This document shows positions 31,298 through 40,182 of a stretch of 40,182 nt of DNA, one piece after another; position 1 is the first letter of the stretch, and every line of letters starts with the position of its first letter. Below the pieces are notes generated by a model. It made no database searches. It was given only the letters and a program-made list of their open reading frames with translations, and was not told where the DNA came from. Position numbers and translations under genes: made by a program. This DNA comes from Gnetum montanum (Eukaryota; Streptophyta; Gnetopsida; Gnetales; Gnetaceae), in NCBI GenBank assembly GCA_015680685.1, contig MNCI01011117.1, positions 165,718-205,899 of the forward strand, in the 5' to 3' direction.

Positions 31298-32161
31298 TGA
31301 TGAGTAGTAGGATATTCCAACATTGAACCATATAAGTCATAGGTGTTTACGCTCAACTAGATCATAATCCATGGATGGACAATGTAAGTATACTAGTGAG
31401 TTGATAGTATGTTCGTGATTGTTGTCTTTCCACTTAGAGTTTGCAAGGTGCAAAATGTATGATTCAACTCTTAGTAAGGTATATGATATACTTATATTGT
31501 TGACTCTTAAAAATACTAAATCTAAACATGGTGAAGGTCAGTGTAGTTTCTATTTCTAAGTATAATGGAAATGTAAAGCTATTCTATCCTATGGTGATAA
31601 GTATTTATTCCTTATTTTTTGTACATGTCCTAGGTTGATGTAACAATTATTGGTATTAGTAGGTAAATTTACTAATGAGTGAATCAATCAAAGTCACTAC
31701 TAGATTACCAAACAATTATACATTATACTCAAAACTAGTCATATTTATTCCACCTTACTAATAAGCATTGGAATTGTAAATGATTTAAAAAATGTAAATG
31801 ACATAGTAAAAGTAAACAACATGGAAAAGTAAATCTATTCCAAGTGATATGCTGTAATAATGAAGAACAATCTCAATTCTTATTTTCATTAATGAATTGT
31901 ATCTAGGAACAATCCACTTGAATAAAGGTTCTATATAGTTGTAATTCATCACATTGAGAGGTATTCACACTAACTCTAACTTCAAGAAAACAAACTACAA
32001 GAATTGCACTAAGTGTTGGGCCTAAACTTATTTTTGACATGATGGTAAGCTTGTATTTATAGACATGACTATGACCCACTACATCATATCTATGATGACA
32101 TATGTAAGGCTATAATATTGCATTTACGATATCGTGGTCCTTTATAATAACGTTTCATTAC
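31298..32161 (-). repeat. 5' LTR of element C, diverged subfamily
   Basis: It starts TGATGAGTAG and its first 60 bp align with the U5 ends of E and B. A minus TATA lies at about 32050-32062. Two GATATC-like cores (32114, 32128) are 14 bp apart. The far end, near GTTTCATTA, is approximate. Confidence 0.7.
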
Positions 32162-32932
32162 ATAGGATAACTAGCATTCTATTTCCATTGTTCTCAGTTT
32201 ATAGAATTTATATTAATTTCATAATATTATTCTTAGTTTATAGAATTTATATTAAGTACAATGGAAATATAAAGGTATTCTGTCCTATAACAATAAGTAT
32301 ATATTCTTGGTTTTCTATACACATATTGGGCTGATGTAACTATTATTGGGATTACCAAGTAACTTTACTATTGAATGAATCAAGAAAATTCACTATTAAA
32401 TTACCAAACAATTATACTTTATGCTTGAAGCTATTCATACTTATACTACCTTACTAATAAGCATTGGAATTGTAAATGACTTAAGAAATGTAAATGACAT
32501 AGTAAAAGTCAACAACATGGAAATGTAAATCTATTCTAAGTGATATGTTGTAATGATGAAAAAGCATCTAGATCCTTATTTTCATTTATGAATTGTGTTT
32601 AGGAACAATCTACTTGAAGAAAGATTCTCTATAGCTATAATGCACCACACTTGGGGTATTCACATTAACTCTAACTTCAAGAAAAAAAACTATAAGAATT
32701 TCATTTAGTGTTGGGCCTAAACTTGTTTTTGACATGATGGTGAGCTCGTATTTATAGGCATGACTATAACCCACTACATCACATCTACGATGACATATGT
32801 AGGGCTATGATATCATAAGTAGCATATCGTGGTTCTTTAAAATAGTGTTTCATTGCATAAGATAGATAGCATTCTATTTCTATTGTTCTTACCTCATAGA
32901 ATTTATATTAATTTTAAAATATTTCACTTTAG
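31543..32932. repeat. 695-bp tandem duplication across the C LTR end and its flank
   Basis: Copy 1 is about 31543-32237 and copy 2 about 32238-32932. Paired landmarks are TTACCAAACAATTATAC (31705, 32401) and TGACTATgACCCACTACATC (32066, 32761). The copies have diverged moderately. The junction holds a short direct repeat, TTTATAGAATTTATATTAA. Confidence 0.85.
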
Positions 32933-33389
32933 CATATTAAGAGTCAGCCAACATCATTCGATCATATATGTTACCACAAGTTAAACCAGATACTTAAGCT
33001 TCACTAACTATAGTAGGAAGACAACAATGGTGGACTCATTATTAACAAGCGAGTATAAAAATATTGTCCCATCCACATATTATGATCTAGTTGCTTGTGT
33101 ACACTTGTGACTTGTGTGGTTGGGCCTTGGAAACTATCACTAGTCATTGGTGATGATCCTTATTAAGTTTGAGGATATGTATAAGATTTAGGTTTCAGGA
33201 TTGTCTCTTTTTATGTTTTAGACATTATTGAAGTTAATAGTAAGCCACCATGTATTTATCATGTTTAATATGCATGATCATATTATTGATCAAAATCTCC
33301 CATAGAATCAATTACATCTTTGGAATTTTCATTTAAAAGAGAATTCTAGATGTTTCATGGTACTAATGAGAAATTTCAAAGATTTCTAG
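32933..33389. other. AT-rich DNA, no gene recognised
   Basis: No coding frame, repeat or structural signal I can support. Confidence 0.5.
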
Positions 33390-34110
33390 GGGTATGTTAA
33401 GCATGAATCTATCATGCAAGATTTTTTGAAATTTTCAAATGGGCATTTAACCTTGAAGAAAAGGATAGAAAAAATAAAACATGCTAAGTATGAATCTATC
33501 TTGCAACATTTCTAAAAATTTCAAATGGACATTTAATGTTGAAGGAAGTATGGAAAAGAAATATGATAGTTGTGAATCTATCATACAAGTTTTTTTTAGT
33601 TTTTTTTTTTGAAAACTTTAAATGGCCATGTATTAATGAAGAAAGCATGGAAAGAAAGTTATGCATCACACATGGTTTCTATAAAGTTTTATGGGCTTTT
33701 AATTTTTGAAAAAAGCATGGAAAATAAATTTATGCATTACATAAACTTGCATATATTCCATGCTTACACTTAAAATTTCAAATGGTCATTTACTAAGATG
33801 TCATAACTTGAAATAATTTGGCTATAAGTACTTCCCAAGACATATGGCCAACATTATCTATTACAAGAATTAGAGAGGAATATCACATTGCCTTAAGTGT
33901 GACTCGAATTTGCAACTTCTTGCTTGAGAAGACAATGGTCTAACCACTTAAGCCACCTCTTACTAACTAAATGGACATTTAATATTCAAGAAAGCATGGA
34001 AAAGAGACATGCTATGCATGAATATGTCATATAAGATTTTTAGAGAATTGGACATTTAACATTGAAGAGAGTGTAGGAAAGAAACTTATGCATCATACAT
34101 GGTTTTTAGA
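33390..34110. repeat. Degenerate minisatellite interrupted by a SINE
   Basis: Roughly 90-110 bp units recur. Each has ATGAATCTATCATGCAAG-like and AAATGGACATTTAA-like words, then GAAGAAAGCATGGAAA. About six or seven units are visible on both sides of the SINE at 33797-33959. Unit length varies. Confidence 0.65.
33797..33959 (-). mobile_element. tRNA-derived SINE copy 1
   Basis: The minus strand starts GAGGTGGCTTAAGTGG, a full pol III A box (TGGCTTAAGTGG). A B-box-like AATTCGAGTC follows 33 bases later. Flanking TTACTAA (33790-33796 and 33960-33966) is a 7-bp target duplication. The 3' part is shared with copy 2 (CTTGGG...TATTT...GACATC). Confidence 0.7.
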
Positions 34111-34216
34111 AAATATTAAAACTTAAAATGAAATTAAAGTTTATTATATCTATAGATAAAAAGTGATCTATTGAACAAGAAGTACATTCATCTCATGGAA
34201 AAGAAAACAAATTGGA

Positions 34217-34356
34217 GGTGTTAGAACCTAAAATAAGTGAAACATAGGTACACCCCAAGATTTTATAGAAGTTTATAAGTTAGTGCTACTTAGTAGAATT
34301 GAACCTGTGACCTAGGGTTACCAAGCCAAGACTTTGTATCACTAGGCTAACACCTC
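34217..34356 (-). mobile_element. tRNA-derived SINE copy 2
   Basis: The minus strand starts GAGGTGTTAGCCTAGTG, with an A-box match (TAGCCTAGTG). A near-perfect B box GGTTCAATTC follows, again 33 bases on. The 3' end aligns with copy 1 (CTTATTTTAGGTTCTAACACC against ATTATTTCAAGTTATGACATC). The target duplication is unclear (ATTG-like). Confidence 0.65.
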
Positions 34357-34507
34357 ATTGTTAATAGATTCAACAAGGTGATTAAGTTGCTACTAGATGT
34401 AACAAAAATAAGTTGCTAAAAATTTTTGTTGTAATATTATATTTTTGGGAGAGATGATCAATTAAAGGACAAATAAGAAAGACATGATGCTCATCCTCAA
34501 GAGCTAT

Positions 34508-35330
34508 TGATGAACCTCAATATCACATCAACGATATTGGGTTTGCAATATCGGAGCCTTCCATGCAATGTCGGATACCCGATATTGGGACCTACCTCCT
34601 TGCCTATAAATAAGAGGTAGGCAAACTTGGTTTTGTAATTAGATAGTTAGACCCTTAACTGAACTCTTGTCTTTTCTTCCTCTTAGAGTTAGAATTATTT
34701 CTGCATGCCCGCAGTAGGATTCATAGAGTGAACGGATATTTATTCGAGAATTGTGTACCTAAGCACACCTTGTGTATGGCAATAAAGATGAACTTTATGA
34801 TAAACCTTGCAGCATCCAAAATAGATTAATTAGTGTTAATTGATGTTATTAAATGCTTTCTTAGTTAATTAATGCTCTCTCTCAGCCTACAACTCTCCTA
34901 AGTAAATACACTCAGTACGATCACTTCGAGCATGCGTGTAACACTTGGTAATCTAGTAACGATTAACATTTGGTAATCCCAGTAGTGTTACACTGGTTCA
35001 GGGTGTGTACGGCAAGTGAGAACGGATGTTGGTGTTAGGATTAGTTAGAACTTAGTTAATGAGTAGTTAGGATAAATTAGTCACTTAGTTATCTCTCTCC
35101 TTCCCTATTAACATAGGACATAAAAACATAAAAGATATAAAAATCATATGCCTCAAGCTTACTTAACCATACAATCATGACATACAAGTAAGTTTGGGAA
35201 GACAATGATCAACCAACCCATCGTTGTTCCACAAGGGCGCATAAGCACTTAGTCCTTGGAATTCGATCGGATCGTGTGTGAAATGCTCATATTCGTATGG
35301 TTGAGCGTAGGGGTACCTCACTGCTCATCA
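34508..35330 (+). repeat. 5' LTR of element F
   Basis: 823 bp, TGATG...CATCA. TATA TATAAATAAG at 34605-34614. The core sites changed sequence (AATATC, GATATT, AATATC, AATGTC, GATATT at 34519, 34533, 34547, 34567, 34581) but remain 14, 14, 20 and 14 bp apart. Confidence 0.92.
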
Positions 35331-35331
35331 T

Positions 35332-35349
35332 TGGCACCATTTTCGAGGA
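35332..35349 (+). other. Primer-binding site of element F
   Basis: TGGCACCATTTTCGAGGA, one base after the LTR. Thirteen of 18 match the tRNA-Asp complement. Confidence 0.75.
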
Positions 35350-35466
35350 CTTAGTTCTTTGTGCACTAATTAGAACTTAGGAAATCATTCACATCGTTGG
35401 AACGAAACCTTAGGGTTGGTTGAGAAAATAACAAACAAGAATACATTGCACACTGAATAGAAAAGT

Positions 35467-38000
35467 ATGTCTCCTTTGTCATACAAAAGTGCCTCACTGC
35501 TTAGGCTTGAAATAGGAAATAATCGGCGGTGTAATACACATGATGTTGATCCGCCAGTCCCTCAATAGTTTCAAGTGATATATATTCATCCCAATGAGTA
35601 TATACCAGACTTCACCTTTATCCTCCATCAAGATGAACAACTGCATTGGTGAGACTTAGAAGGTAACATAGTGTTACCTCCTAATCGTTCAGTCCCAAGC
35701 ATGCTTCTTTGTGCTCTCACATGAATTGGCATGTCACACTTACATGTAGAATACATTTTGCAAGACCATGACTTGAGAAAATACCATCCCACAGAGGCAC
35801 AATCTCAAAGGGACTTGTAATAGGAGAGACATCATAAGTCTTTGAAGGGTAAGTGGTCCCAAGATGTCCCACATGTCTTAAGTGAAAATGAGGGTGGTGA
35901 ACCTACCTTAGGTAGTCGCTCACACAACGATGTTCCTTCCCTTGACTTTGGCCAAGGGGTTGTGTATCAAAACCTTCATTCCACTATTCATAACCTAGGT
36001 TTTGATACCCACGGGCACAAAGGATCTAAAAAAAGGACATGGACACATGATAAAGATAGACATTCTGATTGGAATCACGATCAAGGCCAAGACCATCGAA
36101 GAGAAGGTAGCAGACATCATCATGGTGACGATTCTCCTTCTTCTTCACCTTCATTATCTCCTTCACCCTCTCCTTTAGTATCCAGACATATTCATAAAGA
36201 GAAAGACTATGGGAATAAAGGTAGGCAAAGTGGAAGTCATAACCAAAACAACCAGGAAAGGGGACGAGGGCACTTTAGAGAATCACAACATAGAAGAAAG
36301 GAGAGTAGGGAACAACGTAGGCATCATAGACGCCATGGACAAGATGATCACGATGAGCCCCTACTCACTACTCAAAGTATGTTAGACAAAACTGAGGTTA
36401 TTATAATTCCAAAAAGGCACTAGAAAGAGATTAGATATGAACAACATCCCACAATTTGAATAGGGATACAACGTTGATCCTGAGAATCATTTACAAGCAT
36501 TCCATGATGCGTGTGCCTTACAAAACATAGAGAAAAAATGACAAAAACTTAAGTTATTCTCGCAGATACTAGTTAAAGAAGAGGAAAGCTAGTACCAGTC
36601 CTTAGAACTGAAATCCATTCATAGATGGAGAACCATGTTAGAATTGTTCAACGATAAGTACCAAATGTACTCCTGAGTGTCCAACCTGCGAAAGTAAATC
36701 CAAGGCTAGAAACAAGGAAGACATGAACCATTGGATGCTACCATGGGTCAATACTATGCATTGTTACATCATTGTCCTAGCCATGATTATTCACAGAGGG
36801 ATCAATTGTGCCATCTTGTAGATGGGTTAGGCATGAAACGAGAAGAACCCTTGGGACTTATGCCCAAGGAAGACTATCTGAGCTTAGATCCCATCAAATT
36901 CAAAGACTATTGGAGCAAGTTGCTAAGGAAGAAGGTGAGCTATGGAAAAGAGAAAGTGCAAAAGAGTATAACTAAGATCCTTCCCTTTGCAAGAGGGGAG
37001 TAAGATTTTGTGATGATGAAGAAGAGTCACCACTCAAAGAGATGATGAATAGGAAAAATATGCCTATCCAAAAGTTGACATCAGAAGTTTCAGCAAAGGT
37101 AGATCAAATGTGGGATTCCCAAGACAATAGATTTCAAACTGTTCTTAAAATAGTAGAGGAGTCTAGAGAGCAAGGTAGTGATTATGAAAAAAAAAGAAAA
37201 AAGCTAAACATGCATGTAGCAAGGGTAAGGGCAAAGTTGCCATTATTGAAGAGGTTGTGGATTTGGAAACAGAAAATGATAGTGGATGCAAGATATGTCA
37301 TTATGAGCATCCTAAGAGATGTTGCCCTGTAATCTCACATCTGCAGGAGTCTAGGGTGTATGCACTCAACCCACGATTGAACAAATGGCAAACACCTTGA
37401 AGGTTACCTTACCCCCAAGGTAACCTAAGACAGTTCCACCAACCCTTAATGTATTATCCTAGTGGAACTTCACCACAACTGATTGAGCAATACCAATAGT
37501 GGAAATACCCACAATCATGGGGAATGCCACCACCAAGAATAATATCTTTATCAACAACCTGACCTGTATGGATATTATGTGCAGCAACCAATCTTTCCAT
37601 GTGACTCTACCGGTCACGTTACTCCTCAACCTCACTACCAAGCTCATGAGTATTATAGGACTCCTTCTCCTAGGGGTAATGTTCCATAAACATACCACCC
37701 TTCTCATCCAGCCACATCTCTTCCACCAATAGCTCCATTAGCACCTACTCTAGCTATCCAAGGTGAAATCCCTACCCAGTTGTAGCAACATAATGCCACA
37801 AGGGCTATTAACTCTCAACCTACTGTTGGTTCCAACAACCACATGAAGAAAAGACCTTTATTTAGAACCAACAGTCCAACCATGCCCTTGCAATCACAAA
37901 CACCTAATTCCTTAGATTCCTCAGTATCAATCAAAACTTCAAAGTCTCCTTCAACCCAACCACTGCACTCAATGCATATGGTCATGTTAACACATGTTGT
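35467..38000 (+). pseudogene. gag remnant of element F
   Basis: The start at 35467 gives MSPLSYKSASLLRLE, collinear with A, B and E. The N-terminal domain has FTFILHQDEQL and GNIVLPPN. An open stretch at 35842-36423 holds the linker, rich in His, Ser, Arg and Gly. The core (36470-36700) has HLQAFHDACALQNI and LFNDKYQMYS. The next block (36731-37003) has YYALLHHCPSHDYSQRDQL. A Lys/Glu-rich helix (37042-37250) leads to an intact-pattern zinc knuckle CKICHYEHPKRCC (37287-37325). A Pro/Tyr/Gln-rich tail follows. Frames change several times. Confidence 0.87.
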
Positions 38001-38009
38001 CACCAATTA

Positions 38010-38460
38010 GATTAAAGTTGGCCATCTTCCCAGGAAATTCTCTAATCCTGGGAGTCCTCTGATATATTTACAAATTGCTGGGAATGAACCATGCAAGGCT
38101 CTTTTGGATTCAGGTTCCAGTGTCAACTTGATTTCTCAAGAAATGTACAAGGCCTAGAACCTACCTCCATTGAGAAAGAGCAACATTCATTTAGAGTTGG
38201 CCGACTAGTCCATCACTGTCCTGTTGCGACTAGTGGAGGACATTGTCACCATTGTTTATGGATGGTCATACCCAATTGACTTCCTAGTGATTCAGGTAAA
38301 CAACAATAAGGGGGACTTCCTAATTATAATGGAAAGAGCATGGCTAAGCACCATCAACATATGCTTAGGAATTTGTGATATTTCCTTAGAAATATCAAAG
38401 GAAAACACATTCAGAAAGATCGAGAAGAAGAAAGTTCCATGCATCGCATAAAATGACATA
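38010..38460 (+). pseudogene. Aspartic protease remnant of element F
   Basis: KVGHLPRKFSNPGSPLIYLQIAGNEPCKALLDSGSSVN shows an intact DSGS active site (Asp at 38107-38109). The C-terminal half, at 38224-38451, has IIMERAWLSTINICLGI, with Gly of MGR changed to Glu. Stops between the halves break it. Confidence 0.88.
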
Positions 38461-38880
38461 GGGTGTAATTGCGTGCAGAGGTCATGGGTTGTGCAAAGTT
38501 TAACACTGCCTACATGCAATCAGTGTGCACAAGTGATAAACATACAAAGATGCCTATATGCAGCATCCACACGACAGGAAGGCATCTAATGGCTGACAGC
38601 CGATCAAGAAAGTAGTTCAATCATATGCATGAAACCAATTGAGGGTTTGACTTGCACTTACATCAATAGCATAGACACATTAGAGGAAATCCACCACCAA
38701 CTTCCAAGTCTTAACCTCGAAAGTATCAATTGGGGGAAGTTGGAAACCTCTACAAAATTTAAGCAGGAGCCCCGTGAGCTGAAACCATTGCCCACTGGTA
38801 TGGAATACACGTTCCTTAAAAATGGAAAATCAGTAATTATTAACATTAAGCTTGCTCCAAAAAAAAAGAGAGACTGCTGA
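38461..38880 (+). pseudogene. Protease-RT linker of element F
   Basis: The open frame 38629-38880 carries LPSLNLESINWGKLE, LKPLPTGMEY and KSVIINIKLAPKK. This is the stretch that precedes RT in plant gypsy Pol. B has its counterpart at about 26800-26600. Confidence 0.8.
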
Positions 38881-39660
38881 AGGTAATAAATAAATGGTTG
38901 AAAGCCTTCACTTGGTCATATTCCAAATTAATTGGAATAGATCCTAGGATATGCCAACATAGGATTTACATTGATCCCTCCATGAATCCTTGAAGACAAC
39001 CGTAGAGGCAATTGAACCCAAAGATAAAGCAAGTGGTTAAGGAAGAAATCGAATAGCTTCTCAAGGTTGGGTTCATATAATCCATTGTTGTTAGCAAATG
39101 GGTTAGCCCCTTAGTTATTATGCCTAAAAATGGAGGCAAATGGAGGGTGTGCATAGATTTCAGGCTACTAAATATGGCAATGTTTAAAGATCACTTTCCA
39201 TTGCCATTTTTCGACCAAGTATTAGACACCATTGTAGGGCATCACTATTACAATTTTCTGGATGGATATAGCGGATATAACCAAATACAAATAGCTTGAG
39301 AAGAGCAAGCCAAGACTATGTTCACCAATCCTTGGGAAATGTTTGCATACAAACAAATGTTGTTTGGCTTGTGCAACACCCTTGCAACATTTCAACAACT
39401 AGTTCTAAGCATATTCCAGTAGCAGAGAGGGAATGGCATGGAGGTTTTTATGGACAACTTATCCACTTATGGAGAAAACTTTAATTAATCCTTAGATCGG
39501 TTAGAGCAAGTGCTAAAAAGGTGTGTAGAAACTAATTTGAGGCTCAATTGGTAGAAAATCCATTTGACAATCCAAGAAGGTGTAGTACTAGGGCACAAAA
39601 TCTCACACATAGGGATTAAGGTAGACCTTGAGAAAATCAAAGTTATCCAAGGAAATACCC
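38881..39660 (+). pseudogene. Reverse transcriptase remnant of element F
   Basis: Motifs in order are: QHRIYIDPS; VIMPKNGGKWRVCIDFRLLN (39116-39175); DHFPLPFFDQVLDTIVG; FLDGYSGYNQIQIA (39255-39296); FAYKQMLFGLCN; and VEVFMDNLSTYG (39441-39476). The second Asp of the catalytic pair is Asn (GAC/GAT to AAC), which would abolish activity. Thumb QEGVVLGHKISHIGIKVDLEKIKVI (39570-39645). Several stops and frame changes interrupt it. Confidence 0.9.
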
Positions 39661-40146
39661 ACCAATCAGAAACTGTCAAAGATATTCGATCATTTCTTGG
39701 ACACATTGGCTACTATAAGAGATTTATTGAGAACTTTTCAAAGGTTGCCAAATCATTGGTGGAATTACCGAAAAAGAACATACCTTTCAAATGGACTAGG
39801 GAATGCAAACTAGCCTTCCAAACTTTAAAACAGAAGCTAGTAGAAACACCCATTCTATAAGCTCTTGATTAGTCCAAACCATTCCATATCATGAATGACG
39901 CATCCAACTATGCCTTAGGAGCCATACTTACACAATTAGATGACCAGAAGCATCCTTATTACATCCACTATGCAATTAGAAGTATCGCTGGTGCACAACT
40001 TAACTACACTACCATAGAGAAGGAATTAATGGTTGTAGTGTTTGCACTAGAAAATTTTAGACACTATGTATTGGGATATAAAGTATATATACATAAAGAT
40101 CATAGTGTAATAAGGTTTCTCATGAATAAGCCATTGGTAAACCCTT
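39661..40146 (+). pseudogene. Connection and RNase H remnant of element F, cut by G
   Basis: IRSFLGHIGYYKRFIENFSKVAKSL (39685-39760) is the RT-RNase H connection. The RNase H part has PFHIMNDASNYALGAIL (first catalytic Asp kept), TTIEKELMVVVFALENFRHYVLG (catalytic Glu kept) and IHKDHSVIRFLMNKP. The frame ends at NPL where G inserts, just before the usual WLLLLQEF end motif. RNase H would remove the RNA template. Confidence 0.88.
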
Positions 40147-40182
40147 TGATGAGTGGCGAGGTACCCCTACACTCAACCATAC
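40147..40182 (-). repeat. Element G: U5 end of a minus-oriented LTR, continues off window
   Basis: TGATGAGTGGCGAGGTACCC is identical to the LTR ends at 4036 and 24252. The five bases before it are CCCTT (40142-40146), the likely target duplication. Confidence 0.85.

Larger units (their letters stand above)
13533..32161 (-). mobile_element. Element C: old diverged Athila-like element split by D and B
   Basis: The minus-strand order is 5' LTR (31298-32161), primer site, gag (30987 leftward, then 24251-21904) and protease (14877-13900). Element B interrupts gag and D interrupts the gag-protease junction. Both gaps close exactly when the insertions and one copy of each 5-bp duplication are removed: sequence right of B resumes gag as TTCATCCT, as in E near 3720, and sequence left of D is the protease that follows gag in F. 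The minus-strand TCATGGGGGTGATG at about 13528-13541 resembles the family's polypurine tract and LTR start and is my best guess for the 3' end. No RT is visible, so C also seems pol-deleted. Confidence 0.72.
34508..40146 (+). mobile_element. Element F: Athila-like element, longest pol in the window, interrupted by G
   Basis: 5' LTR 34508-35330, primer site, gag, protease, RT and start of RNase H follow in order on the plus strand. Element G interrupts it at 40147 within the RNase H region. Its own 3' half and 3' LTR are outside. The five bases left of its LTR are GCTAT (34503-34507). The LTR is a diverged version of the A/B/E family. Many stops and frameshifts make it non-functional. Confidence 0.9.

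Noticed and set aside
32134-32334. 66-residue Ile/Tyr-rich frame
   Set aside because: It crosses the junction of the 695-bp duplication and is AT-rich chance sequence.
33901-33958. Functional tRNA gene
   Set aside because: A and B boxes are present, but the acceptor stem and flanks do not fit a tRNA; a shared body with copy 2 and a target duplication point to a SINE.

Overview
This window is a plant nuclear genomic region made almost entirely of nested, decayed LTR retrotransposons. I see no intact host gene, rRNA gene, CRISPR array or bacterial feature. The evidence for a seed plant is the set of plant-type Ty3/gypsy elements resembling the Athila lineage (a primer-binding site like tRNA-Asp, RT motifs FLDGYSGYNQI and FMDDFS), a Ty1/copia element with a UBN2-type gag and a tRNA-iMet-type primer site, and tRNA-derived SINEs. 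The species cannot be fixed. No element coding frame is open throughout. Many differences look like C-to-T or G-to-A changes, as expected of old methylated repeats.

Layout. 1-4893: element E (minus; 3' LTR cut by the window start; gag kept, PR and pol deleted). 4894-6117: unidentified DNA with 29-bp and 59-bp tandem repeats and a TATA-like site. 6118-12079: element A (plus; complete ends, TSD ATTGT; gag and protease kept, RT/RNase H/integrase lost). 12080-13532: AT-rich DNA without a gene. About 13533-32161: old element C (minus), split by two later insertions whose target duplications are exact: copia element D (14878-21903, TSD GATCT) and Athila-like element B (24252-30986, TSD TTCAT). 32162-34507: a 695-bp tandem duplication, a degenerate minisatellite and two SINEs. 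34508-40146: element F (plus; 5' LTR, gag, PR, RT, start of RNase H), cut in the RNase H region by element G, whose LTR begins at 40147 and leaves the window.

How the parts relate. A, B, E, F and G share one LTR family and C is a diverged relative. A, B and E each lost different parts of pol but kept LTRs, primer site, gag and polypurine tract, so they look like non-autonomous derivatives that would need proteins from a complete relative. D kept gag but has a plant-type accessory reading frame where copia pol should be.

The most unusual signal is regulatory. Just upstream of the TATA boxes in both the Athila-like LTRs and the unrelated copia LTRs lie arrays of short, nearly palindromic sites sharing a GAYRTC core (GCGATATCGC in one, AGACATCT/AGATGTCT in the other). 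Their spacing is quantised, mostly 14 or 20 bp, with 17 and 34 also seen.
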